Shown piece after piece: positions 25,199 through 33,178 of a stretch of DNA of 64,000 nucleotides. The stretch lies in the NCBI GenBank assembly GCA_031386985.1, contig JANNCV010000022.1, positions 1 to 64,000 on the forward strand, given 5' to 3'. This DNA comes from JANJUB01 sp031386985 (lineage in GTDB: Bacteria; Armatimonadota; Fimbriimonadia; Fimbriimonadales; Fimbriimonadaceae). Position numbers and translations under genes: made by a program. The stretch's first letter is position 1. Each line of letters begins with the position of its first letter. A model generated the notes under the pieces. It did no database searches. It saw only the letters and a program-made list of their open reading frames with translations, and was not told where the DNA came from.

Positions 25199-27031
25199 AT
25201 GAAACTTTACTCATTTGTCGCTGGCACCGCCGTTGTCGGAGTCGGAGTCGCTTTTCAAGGCTCGGTCAACTTACAAGCCACAACTCCGGGCACCGCTCAG
25301 ACCGGGCACTCGAACATTACCGGCACCGCGAAGGCGGGGATCATGGTTGGCTACTCCAACACGCCCACCGGAATCGCCTTCGGCGGAGACTTCCGCTCCG
25401 TGAGCACATCGGGGCGCGGTGTTCTGGGCAATGCGTCGGCAACTACTGGCGCAACTTACGGCGGATTGTTCCAATCCTTCAGCAATGCGGGGCGCGGCGT
25501 GGCAGGGATTGCGCAGAACCTAACTGGTAACACCTACGGTGGATTTTTCTCAAGCTTAAGTGTAGCGGGTTTTGGTGTCTATGGTCAAGCTACCGCCGGA
25601 TCTGGCGCGACGTACGGCGTTTATGGAAAAGCGACCAGCCCAACTGGTTTTGGCATCTATTCCGAAGGAAACATGTCGGCGACAGGGGTTATCTCGGGCA
25701 ATGGCTCGGGGCTTTCCAGCGTAAATGCGGCCCAACTTGGCGGGTTCCTTCCCGCTGCTTTCCTGCAAGAGATCCCGAACCCGCTCACCCTGAGCGGTAC
25801 AAACTCCACCCATATAGTTCGGGGGGAGAACACGTCCACGGTTAACAATGCCGCGGGCGTAATGGGCGAAGCCACTGCGGTCAGCGGCTACACCATCGGC
25901 ACTCGCGGTGTCAGCCGGAGCCAGACAGGTTATGGCGTCTTCGGCGAGGCCAGTTCCAGCAGCGGCAACAACTACGGCGGCTGGTTTCAGAGTTACGGCA
26001 CTTCCGGGACCGGCGTGCACGGCTATGCCATCGCCAGCAGCGGTACCACCTATGGCGGTTACTTTCAGAGCAACAGCAGTGGCGGGCGCGGGGTCTACGG
26101 CACCGGCGTCTACGGTGGAGAGTTTTGGGGTGCGGGACGAGGTGTCGTGGGCAATGCAACCAACAATACCGGTAACACGTTCGGCGGCATTTTCACGAGC
26201 AACAGCATTAGCGGGACCGGCGTCCTCGGCGCCGCCACCGACTTCAGCGGCCCGACTTATGGCGGATATTTCAGTGCCCAGAGCCCGGTTGGAGAAGGGG
26301 TTAGAGGGATCAATAGTTCGAGTTCTGGCAGTGCTTCTGGCGGGTACTTCGTGAGTGCAAGCCTTTCTGCCCGCGCACTCTATGGTCTGGCGACGGGCGC
26401 CGCCGGCACCACTTACGGGGTCGTTGGCCAAAGCAACAGCGACGTTGGATACGGAGTCTGGGGCACGAGTGGCGGAAACGGTTATGGCGTGTTTGCCGCG
26501 GGGCACCTCGGCGCGAGTGGGATCAAGTCCTTCCGCATTGATCACCCGTCTGATCCCGAGAACAAGTACCTGCTCCACTATTCGAGCGAGAGCCCGATGC
26601 CGCAGAACTTCTATGTGGGGAACGTGGTCACAGATGCTAAGGGCTACGCTTGGGTCCAGTTGCCGGATTATTTTGGCGAGATAAATACGAACTTCAAATA
26701 TCAGCTGACGGTGGTGCGGGACGATGAAAGCCCGAACTTCGTGCAAGTTCAAGTTGGTAAGAAGATCAAGGACGGACGCTTTCTTGTCATGACGAGCGCC
26801 CCCAGCACGGAAGTCTCTTGGCGAGTAGATGCGGACCGCAACGACCTCTACGTTCGCCGTCATCCGCCAAAGGCTGAAACTAACAAGCAGGGTCCCGAAA
26901 GAGGAACCTACCAACACCCCGAACTTTACGGCTACGGCCCCGAGCGAGGAATGAACTACGATCCTCTTCACGCAAAGAAGCCTGTCCATCCCGAAGCCCA
27001 GCAACTGCCGGGGGCGAGAAGAAAGAAGTAA
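25199..27031 (+). CDS. Exported repeat protein with GxGVxG / TYGGxF repeats
   Basis: 610 residues with a signal-like N-terminus (MKLYSFVAGTAVVGVGVAFQG). From about residue 60 to 440 it consists of some 13-15 imperfect repeats of about 25-30 residues with the consensus S-SG-TYGGYFQS-S-GRGVYG-A, a beta-solenoid-like pattern known from phage fibres and surface proteins. The C-terminal 150 residues are different (FRIDHPSDPENKYLLHYSSESP, then strands and a Pro-rich basic tail) and resemble a tail or attachment domain. GGGG/A-rich bases before the ATG give a plausible ribosome site. Likely a surface fibre; the function is inferred. Confidence 0.8.
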   Translation: MKLYSFVAGTAVVGVGVAFQGSVNLQATTPGTAQTGHSNITGTAKAGIMVGYSNTPTGIAFGGDFRSVSTSGRGVLGNASATTGATYGGLFQSFSNAGRGVAGIAQNLTGNTYGGFFSSLSVAGFGVYGQATAGSGATYGVYGKATSPTGFGIYSEGNMSATGVISGNGSGLSSVNAAQLGGFLPAAFLQEIPNPLTLSGTNSTHIVRGENTSTVNNAAGVMGEATAVSGYTIGTRGVSRSQTGYGVFGEASSSSGNNYGGWFQSYGTSGTGVHGYAIASSGTTYGGYFQSNSSGGRGVYGTGVYGGEFWGAGRGVVGNATNNTGNTFGGIFTSNSISGTGVLGAATDFSGPTYGGYFSAQSPVGEGVRGINSSSSGSASGGYFVSASLSARALYGLATGAAGTTYGVVGQSNSDVGYGVWGTSGGNGYGVFAAGHLGASGIKSFRIDHPSDPENKYLLHYSSESPMPQNFYVGNVVTDAKGYAWVQLPDYFGEINTNFKYQLTVVRDDESPNFVQVQVGKKIKDGRFLVMTSAPSTEVSWRVDADRNDLYVRRHPPKAETNKQGPERGTYQHPELYGYGPERGMNYDPLHAKKPVHPEAQQLPGARRKK

Positions 27032-27156
27032 CGCCAGTGCGAGAACGTGCAGCCTTCTTAGTGCCAGTTGGCGGGTGACGACGCGGCCAGCTTCGAAACT
27101 CCCCCGAAGGTTCCCTTGGTGCCCTCGAAAGGTACAATGACTTCACGTATCGTCAA

Positions 27157-28971
27157 ATGACGATCCAACGAATTTCTATGCAAAAAACCAGAACGAGGCG
27201 CGCTCCCCGAACAGCAACAGCAAAGGCCGCCCCCACGCCGCCGAGCGGCAAAGTCCAAATCATTGTAAACGTCAGCAATCGCGAAACGCGAATCGCAACG
27301 CTCGAAGATAACCAGCTGATGGAATATCGAGTCGAGCGCGAGGAGCGCGTCGTCGGTTCTATTTTCAAAGGCATCGTCCAAAATGTGCTTCCCGGAATGG
27401 ATGCCGCGTTCGTGGATATTGGCTTAGAGCGCAACGCATTCCTTTACGTTGCCGATATCATTCCCGATGAGGGCACCGATAATTCGCCCGCTTCCATTAA
27501 GCGCTCCGAGCTGCGGCGGCGGAAGATCAAGGAACTCATCAAGCCCGGCCAAGAGCTTATGGTCCAGGTTACCAAAGGGGCGCGAGGAACCAAGGGGCCG
27601 CGCGTCAGCACAAGAATTGCCCTGCCCGGTCGCTATGTTGTCCTGATGCCAGAAGCAACCTCCGCCGGCGTAAGCCGCAAGATCGAAGATCGAACCGAGC
27701 GCGAGCGCCTCCGAAGAATCGGAGCGCGAATTTGCCCGGAAGGCTTCGGCCTAATCATGCGCACCGAGTGCGAAACGCGCACCGAAGCCGAGCTTCATGC
27801 CGACGTAGTTTTCCTCTTACAGATGTGGCAACAAGTGATGACCATTGCCCGCCGACGACGCGCCCCCAGCATCATTCACCGCGACCAAACCTTGCTTTAT
27901 CGAACGGTGCGCGACCTCTTCGGCGACGAGATTCAGCGCATGGTGATTGACGACCCTGACGAGTATGAAAAAGTTCACCTCGCCGCATCCGTCGTCGCTC
28001 CCGGTTTGCGAGAAAAAATCGAACTCTACGATAAAGAAGAGCCGCTGTTTGATTATTACGGCATCGAGCGCGACCTGGAGCATCTGCTTGAGCACAAAGT
28101 TCACATGAAATCCGGCGGCTATCTGGTCGTGGATGAAATGGAAGCCCTCACCGCGATTGACATCAATACCGGCAAACAAGTTGGCTCCACTTCCCTCTCC
28201 GATACGATTCTCAAAACCAACCTCGAAGCCGCCGATGAGGTGTGTCGCCAGTTGCGCTTGCGCGATATGGGCGGCATTATTGTAGTGGACTTCATTGATA
28301 TGGAGAGTGCGACCGATCGAAAACGCGTCCTTGATCATTTCACTAAGAAGTTGGAGCGAGATCGCGCTAGAACCCGCGTCGGCAAGATTTCTTCGCTCGG
28401 ATTAGTTGAAATCACGCGTAAGCGAACCGGCGAGAGCGTGACGGAGGCAATCAGCGATGTTTGTCCTCTCTGCGAGGGCCACGGCCGTGTTCCGTCAAAG
28501 GAAACCGTCAGCCTTTGGATTGAGCGCGACATGTGGAGGCAGGTGAACGATCCCGGTAACGCATTCCTCATCGAGTGCCATCCCGCTGTTGTTGAAGCCC
28601 TTATCGGCGCTGATGGTGAAGTTTTCGAAGAGCTTGAGCACGAAATGAAGCGCGGAATCTACATCCGAGCGAACTTTGACCTCGAATGGGAAGAATACGA
28701 AATCACACCCGGGACGATCGAAGACCTCGACCGCAAACTCATGGGCTTCCGCCGCGCCCAGGTGCTAGAGTGCAACGTCCGAAGATCATCGTTTGAGAGC
28801 ATCAACAAGGTCATCGGATGGACCGATGACGGCTACTACATCGAGCTGATGGACGGCCGCGAGCACATCGGCCACCGGGCCAAAGTGAGCTTGCAGGATA
28901 TTCGAAGATCATTTGCCGTTGGCGATGTCATTTTGCCCGGAAATCCGTCGGCAAGCCGCTCGATTAGTTAG
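27157..28971 (+). CDS. rng: Ribonuclease E/G family endoribonuclease
   Basis: Endonuclease in RNA turnover and rRNA maturation. 604 residues. A basic N-terminal extension precedes the S1 domain (GSIFKGIVQNVLPGMDAAFVDIG). Catalytic Asp segments are seen at ALTAIDINTGK and GGIIVVDFIDME, followed by the zinc-link CPLCEGHGRV. The residues needed for Mg binding and zinc-linked dimerisation are present. A C-terminal extension of about 130 residues follows the catalytic domain, ending in a TRAM/S1-like part. TACAAT at 27134-27139 may be the -10 box. Confidence 0.95.
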   Translation: MTIQRISMQKTRTRRAPRTATAKAAPTPPSGKVQIIVNVSNRETRIATLEDNQLMEYRVEREERVVGSIFKGIVQNVLPGMDAAFVDIGLERNAFLYVADIIPDEGTDNSPASIKRSELRRRKIKELIKPGQELMVQVTKGARGTKGPRVSTRIALPGRYVVLMPEATSAGVSRKIEDRTERERLRRIGARICPEGFGLIMRTECETRTEAELHADVVFLLQMWQQVMTIARRRRAPSIIHRDQTLLYRTVRDLFGDEIQRMVIDDPDEYEKVHLAASVVAPGLREKIELYDKEEPLFDYYGIERDLEHLLEHKVHMKSGGYLVVDEMEALTAIDINTGKQVGSTSLSDTILKTNLEAADEVCRQLRLRDMGGIIVVDFIDMESATDRKRVLDHFTKKLERDRARTRVGKISSLGLVEITRKRTGESVTEAISDVCPLCEGHGRVPSKETVSLWIERDMWRQVNDPGNAFLIECHPAVVEALIGADGEVFEELEHEMKRGIYIRANFDLEWEEYEITPGTIEDLDRKLMGFRRAQVLECNVRRSSFESINKVIGWTDDGYYIELMDGREHIGHRAKVSLQDIRRSFAVGDVILPGNPSASRSIS

Positions 28972-29180
28972 GGTGCGTTCGGAGGAAGTTCGGTGGTTCG
29001 GGCTTCGCGCTCGGTGGTCCTTAGGAATCAATAGGGCAGGGACAAGCTATCCCGCTCTACGGTTTATCCCCAGTCAGGAGTTAAGCAAAATGCCCCGCCA
29101 AAGCTGTTGAACCGCGCGGTGGGGACTTCGCGCACTCTAAGGGCCATCCACCTAAAATCCGGTAGCCTATCTCACCCAGA

Positions 29181-29513
29181 ATGATACAGTTTAGCGACTT
29201 CGAGAAAGTAGACATCCGCGTCGGGCGAATCGTAGAAGCCACCGTCTTTGAACGCGCCCGCAGACCCTCGTTCAAGGTGTGCGTTGATTTCGGCCCCGAG
29301 CTCGGCTTGAAGTGGTCATCGGCGGGGGTGAGAGAGCCTTACACCGCCGAAGAACTAGTGGGCATGCAAGTCTTGGCGGTCGTAAATTTCGAGCCCCGAA
29401 ACATCGCGGGCTTCATGTCCGAAGTCTTGGTCTTGGGCCTACCCGATGCTGCGGGTCGCGTGGTGCTCATCACCCCCGAGCGAGAGGTTCCGTTCGGGGG
29501 AAAGCTCTTTTAG
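29181..29513 (+). CDS. csaA: CsaA-like tRNA-binding domain protein
   Basis: 110 residues, the full length of CsaA, a dimeric OB-fold protein related to the tRNA-binding domain of methionyl-tRNA synthetase and reported to have export-chaperone activity in Bacillus. Visible: FEKVDIRVGRIVEA, FKVCVDFG, VLAVVNFEPRNIAGFMSEVLVLG, and VVLITPEREVPFGGKLF. The stop overlaps the stop of the convergent GNAT gene by three bases. Confidence 0.93.
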   Translation: MIQFSDFEKVDIRVGRIVEATVFERARRPSFKVCVDFGPELGLKWSSAGVREPYTAEELVGMQVLAVVNFEPRNIAGFMSEVLVLGLPDAAGRVVLITPEREVPFGGKLF

Positions 29514-29953
29514 GATCGCAGCATCCACTCATACCGTCGCTTGCGCCTTGCGCCGCCGGCATAGGCCCGGTCGTGGCGCGGAACTTTCACCGTCCCCAAG
29601 TAATTGGCCCCCAGCTTTTCGATGGTTTTGATGGAGGCGTGGTTGTCGGGGTCGCACGTGATGATCACGCTTTCATAGAACTTCGCCACAAAAACGCTTA
29701 AGGCGACGCAAGCCTTGTAAGCATAGTGATTGCCCCGAAACCGCTCGATCACTGTGTATCCGATATGCCCCGCGATCATCGTGATATGCTCATTATCACC
29801 GAGACGCAGGTTGATATGTCCAACTTCTATGCCATGAACATTAACAATCTTGAAATGATAATATGGCACTAGGCCCTGCTCCGGATAAGCCGGAACGAGC
29901 TTTTCAAACTTAAGCGTGACATCCTCGAAGCCAAGGTGATCGGGAATCGTCAT
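29510..29953 (-). CDS. GNAT-family N-acetyltransferase
   Basis: 147 residues. The acetyl-CoA site is recognisable as IGYTVIERFRGNHYAYKA (the R/Q-x-x-G-x-A/G pyrophosphate loop in RGNHYA), followed by CDPDNHASIKTIEKLGANYLG, the usual GNAT helix with Asn and the EKLG turn. The substrate is unknown. It is the last gene of a three-gene operon with an M42 peptidase (11-base gap) and an MFS transporter. Confidence 0.92.
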   Translation of the reverse strand: MTIPDHLGFEDVTLKFEKLVPAYPEQGLVPYYHFKIVNVHGIEVGHINLRLGDNEHITMIAGHIGYTVIERFRGNHYAYKACVALSVFVAKFYESVIITCDPDNHASIKTIEKLGANYLGTVKVPRHDRAYAGGARRKRRYEWMLRS

Positions 29954-29964
29954 CTGTGCCCGGC

Positions 29965-31011
29965 TTAATCCTCAACCAAGTATTCCGCCACCAGCAACGC
30001 CGTATCGTCAAGCGCATCCATATGCGTCCTCTCGTAGCCGTGGCTCGTGTCAACCCCCGGCCCAATGAGGGCTACCTGAGCCCCACCGCCCGAGCGCCAA
30101 TATACGCTTCCATCTGAACCGTAATAGGGATAGACATCGGATTTCAAATCAATCCCGGCCTTTTCGGCAAGGTTCCGAACCTTCTCCGAAAGACCCCGTG
30201 AATATGGCCCTGAGGAATCTTTCACGCAAATCGAACAGTGGTATTCATCCCCGTTTTGCCCTTCGCCGAGCGCGGCCATATCAAGTACGAGTAGCTCCGT
30301 GATATCCGCCGGAATCCCATCAAACCCTCCATGCCCAACCTCCTCGTTATTGCTGAACTGAAAAGTCGTTCTTTGCGCGGGAGTTACCCCGCTATCGCGC
30401 AGAGCTTTGACTGCCGCTAACATGCAAGCAACACAGGCTTTGTCATCCAAAAACCTGGAACGAATAAATCCCGATTGGTTTACTTCCACGCGGGGGTCAA
30501 ACGCCACGAAATCGCCAACTTCAATGCCAAGCAAACGCGTTTCATCCGCGCTTGATGTACGCTCATCAATCCGAACTTCAAGGTTCTCCTCGGTTCGAAC
30601 CACCAACCGAGCTTCTTTGTTTACGTGTACAGCTCCATTCGAAAGAACAATCGAGCCACGGATCTGACGACCACTGCGAGTATCAATCGTGACGCCTTCA
30701 CTTTCTACCGCCGGCCACATCACGCCGTTTAGCGCGGTCAGTTTGAGCCGCCCACTCGGCTTGATCTCTTTTACCATGGCACCAAGCGTGTCAATATGAG
30801 CGGAAAGTGCCCGAGGTGCGGAATCTTGCAGGCCCGGAACCGTCGCAATAAGCGTTCCCTTGGTGGTGATTGCACTTGTAATTCCCATCACGTCGAGCTC
30901 CTGCTGAACAAAGCTAATCGCCCAATCGGTAAATCCGGTCGGGCTGGGAGTATTAAGAAGGTCAACGAGGACGCGCGACAAATAATCGCGATCAATTTGA
31001 AATCGGGCCAT
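29965..31011 (-). CDS. M42-family metallopeptidase (glutamyl/deblocking aminopeptidase type)
   Basis: 348 residues. Metal ligands appear in order: SAHIDTLGAMV (His), FLDDKACVACML (bridging Asp), SNNEEVGHGG (the Glu-Glu pair), LLVLDMAALGEG (Asp), and SHGYERTHMDAL (His). The family forms large tetrahedral aminopeptidases that trim peptides in the cytoplasm. Downstream neighbours in the operon are a GNAT enzyme; upstream is an MFS transporter, which could supply peptides or amino acids. Confidence 0.93.
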   Translation of the reverse strand: MARFQIDRDYLSRVLVDLLNTPSPTGFTDWAISFVQQELDVMGITSAITTKGTLIATVPGLQDSAPRALSAHIDTLGAMVKEIKPSGRLKLTALNGVMWPAVESEGVTIDTRSGRQIRGSIVLSNGAVHVNKEARLVVRTEENLEVRIDERTSSADETRLLGIEVGDFVAFDPRVEVNQSGFIRSRFLDDKACVACMLAAVKALRDSGVTPAQRTTFQFSNNEEVGHGGFDGIPADITELLVLDMAALGEGQNGDEYHCSICVKDSSGPYSRGLSEKVRNLAEKAGIDLKSDVYPYYGSDGSVYWRSGGGAQVALIGPGVDTSHGYERTHMDALDDTALLVAEYLVED

Positions 31012-31027
31012 TGCCGTTGGGTTTACC

Positions 31028-32251
31028 TCAAGCCGGGAGGGGTTTGTCTTTCGTTTCCGGCGCCCAGGGCAAAATCACAAGCCCGATAACATACGCCAAA
31101 GCCGCCAATGCAAGCCCATAGCCCGGATTGTTCTTATCCGTTCCCATCATAATCCCCGTGAGCCAGGGGAGGGGGCTCTGTAGAATTCGGGCGGTGTTGT
31201 ACCCCAAGCCCGCCCCGGTGGCTCTTACTTTAGAAGGGAAGAGCTCGGGGAAATAGAGTCCGTAAACCGCCGTCACCCCAATCGCCGCAAAAGCCACCGC
31301 GGGAGCATAAATCAAAAGTGAACCATAGCCCAGCTTAGATTGCAAGCCAAACCAAAAGACCACAAACGCCAAGACAAACCCGCCCCCGATCGCAATACGC
31401 CGACCAAATTGTCGAGCGATGAATGGGAAAAAGAAGACGCCAGCCAGAGTTCCTATATGCTGGATCAAAACGGCATAACTCGTCCGCTCCCGCACCATTT
31501 CATCCGTCAGACCCGTGCTCGCATCCTTAATCAAGTTTGGTAGCCAGTAAGCCGCATTCCCCGCTCCCGCAATTCCCACCGTTCCAATCACCACCACCAC
31601 CAACAGTGCCCGAAAAGCCAGTTTCCGATCCGAGAAGAGAACGCGCAAAGGGTTTGCTACCCGCTCACGCTGAACTCGCTCCCCATCTTTAACGTGAATC
31701 CGAACCAGCACCACGATAAAGGCCGGAGCGACGCCAACCAAGAACAGATACTGCCAAGGCAAGCTCTTTAATGCCAGGTTAGCCAGGGCCGCCATCCAGG
31801 GCCCCACCGCCGCCGCTGTCTGCAAGAATGCGGCCGCTAGTGGCCGGTGTTTATCAAGTACGGCTTCCGCGACTAGTGCCGCTCCTGCTGCCCACTCACC
31901 CCCGATTCCAAGCCCCGTGAGGAATCGTACAACGGTGAGTTGCTCGGGGGTTTGGCAAAGCGCCGTTAGCCCGGTGAAGAAACAATACAAGAGAATCGTA
32001 AGGGACATGGTTTTCGAACGGCCCCACCGATCTGCAAGATATCCAAAAACAAGTCCGCCGATGGCCCAACCAACGATGAACCAAGTCTGAATAGATCCCT
32101 CAATCAGCTTTCCCTGAGCTTTGTAAGCTGCTTCACCACCAAGCATCTCGGTTAACATCGGCACCTTGGCGAAGTTGAACAAGGCCGAATCCATAATGTC
32201 GAACACCCAGCCGAGCCAGGCGATGAAAACAATAAGCCAGGGCCTTGTCAT
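31028..32251 (-). CDS. MFS transporter, sugar/acid porter type
   Basis: 407 residues from ATG 32251. The frame is open 18 codons further, but that would run into a terminator hairpin. Twelve hydrophobic helices are expected; the first is RPWLIVFIAWLGWVFDIMDSALFNF. The loop 2-3 MFS signature appears as GYLADRWGRSKTM and the helix-4/5 region as LTGLGIGGEWAAGAALVAEAV, close to the sialate/aromatic-acid/sugar porter subgroups. The substrate cannot be set from sequence. First gene of the operon with the M42 peptidase (16-base gap). Confidence 0.9.
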   Translation of the reverse strand: MTRPWLIVFIAWLGWVFDIMDSALFNFAKVPMLTEMLGGEAAYKAQGKLIEGSIQTWFIVGWAIGGLVFGYLADRWGRSKTMSLTILLYCFFTGLTALCQTPEQLTVVRFLTGLGIGGEWAAGAALVAEAVLDKHRPLAAAFLQTAAAVGPWMAALANLALKSLPWQYLFLVGVAPAFIVVLVRIHVKDGERVQRERVANPLRVLFSDRKLAFRALLVVVVIGTVGIAGAGNAAYWLPNLIKDASTGLTDEMVRERTSYAVLIQHIGTLAGVFFFPFIARQFGRRIAIGGGFVLAFVVFWFGLQSKLGYGSLLIYAPAVAFAAIGVTAVYGLYFPELFPSKVRATGAGLGYNTARILQSPLPWLTGIMMGTDKNNPGYGLALAALAYVIGLVILPWAPETKDKPLPA

Positions 32252-32269
32252 AAGTAGGTGGGATTCTAC

Positions 32270-32303
32270 AAGAAAAAAGCGGCTCCCCATTTCGGGGAGC
32301 CGC
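32270..32303 (-). terminator. Intrinsic terminator of the Spy-like gene
   Basis: On the minus strand GCGGCTCCCC-GAAAT-GGGGAGCCGC is a perfect 10-bp stem (32279-32303) followed directly by a run of six T. It ends the gene at 32335-33027 and excludes an upstream start for the MFS gene. Confidence 0.93.
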
Positions 32304-32334
32304 ATAGAGCGCTCGTTAGAGCCAGCAATCGTGC

Positions 32335-33027
32335 TTAGATGCCGCCGTCTTCGAACTTAAATGTTGCACCGCCCATGCCTTTCAGCTTGGCCGCTTGCTC
32401 AGCAGTAAGAATCTTTCCGAGTTCCTCACCCATTGCTGCGTTGTTCTTTTCTCGGATGGCTGTCGCTTCTTCCCTTGTGATTTCTTGGTTGCGCGACTTC
32501 TCCATGAGGGCCATATTGGCTTCTTGCTGCTTCGCTTGCAAATCAGCAATTTTCTTCTTCTGCTCATCGGTAAAGCCGAGATCAGCTTGAATCATGCTGT
32601 TTAGAACGGCTCGATTGCCGCTTCTTTGAACAAAAAGCTCCTTGAGACGTTTGTTCTGATCGGCTGTGAGAACAGCCAGAGCATTCTTCTCTCGCTCTTC
32701 AGCCGCTTTTCGCATGGCTTCAAGATCTTGTTGACCACCACCCGCTCCGGCTCCGCCGCCTTGCCCTCGTTGACCACCACCAGCACCGGCTCCGCCACCA
32801 GCACCGCCGCCACCGCGGATAATGCGCATTTCAGTTAACTTCGTCTTTTGGTCATCAGTGATCTTAAGTTCTCCCTGAACGTCGGCTCGGTTAAGCAAGC
32901 CCGAAAAATTGTTGCCACCGCCGCGACCGAATTGACCGCCGCCACGTTGACCACCACCGCCGCCTTGAGCGGCCGCGGGGCCAGTTACTGCTAAAAGGGA
33001 AACTACGATAAAAATTTTGGATTTCAT
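32335..33027 (-). CDS. Exported Spy/CpxP-like protein with Gly-rich linker
   Basis: 230 residues from ATG 33027, chosen because GGAGGAG lies six bases upstream and a signal peptide (MKSKIFIVVSLLAVTGPAAAQ) starts there. Two Gly-rich tracts (residues about 22-38 and 75-100) flank paired-helix segments with the LTxxQ-type pattern (LKITDDQKTKLTEMR; LTADQNKRLKEL; LGFTDEQKKKIADLQ; LTAEQAAKLKGM). This pattern marks periplasmic Spy/CpxP chaperone-like proteins. A strong terminator follows. Probably a stress-responsive periplasmic protein. Confidence 0.82.
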   Translation of the reverse strand: MKSKIFIVVSLLAVTGPAAAQGGGGGQRGGGQFGRGGGNNFSGLLNRADVQGELKITDDQKTKLTEMRIIRGGGGAGGGAGAGGGQRGQGGGAGAGGGQQDLEAMRKAAEEREKNALAVLTADQNKRLKELFVQRSGNRAVLNSMIQADLGFTDEQKKKIADLQAKQQEANMALMEKSRNQEITREEATAIREKNNAAMGEELGKILTAEQAAKLKGMGGATFKFEDGGI

Positions 33028-33178
33028 TTGGATTCTCCTCCGGATACAGACGCCCTCCATTACAAGGAGTTCATTGGAGCCTACCAAAAAAGTTAAGCAA
33101 TTTGTTCCGGGTGCAAAAAATTGTCAGGGAGACTTACCCAAGTAAATCTCCCTAGACTAGTTTGCGGAGCGAGTTTGC

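Noticed and set aside
25556..27004. 482-residue minus-strand ORF
   Set aside because: It is antisense to the repeat protein, which has a signal peptide and regular repeats. The antisense frame is open because of biased codon use.
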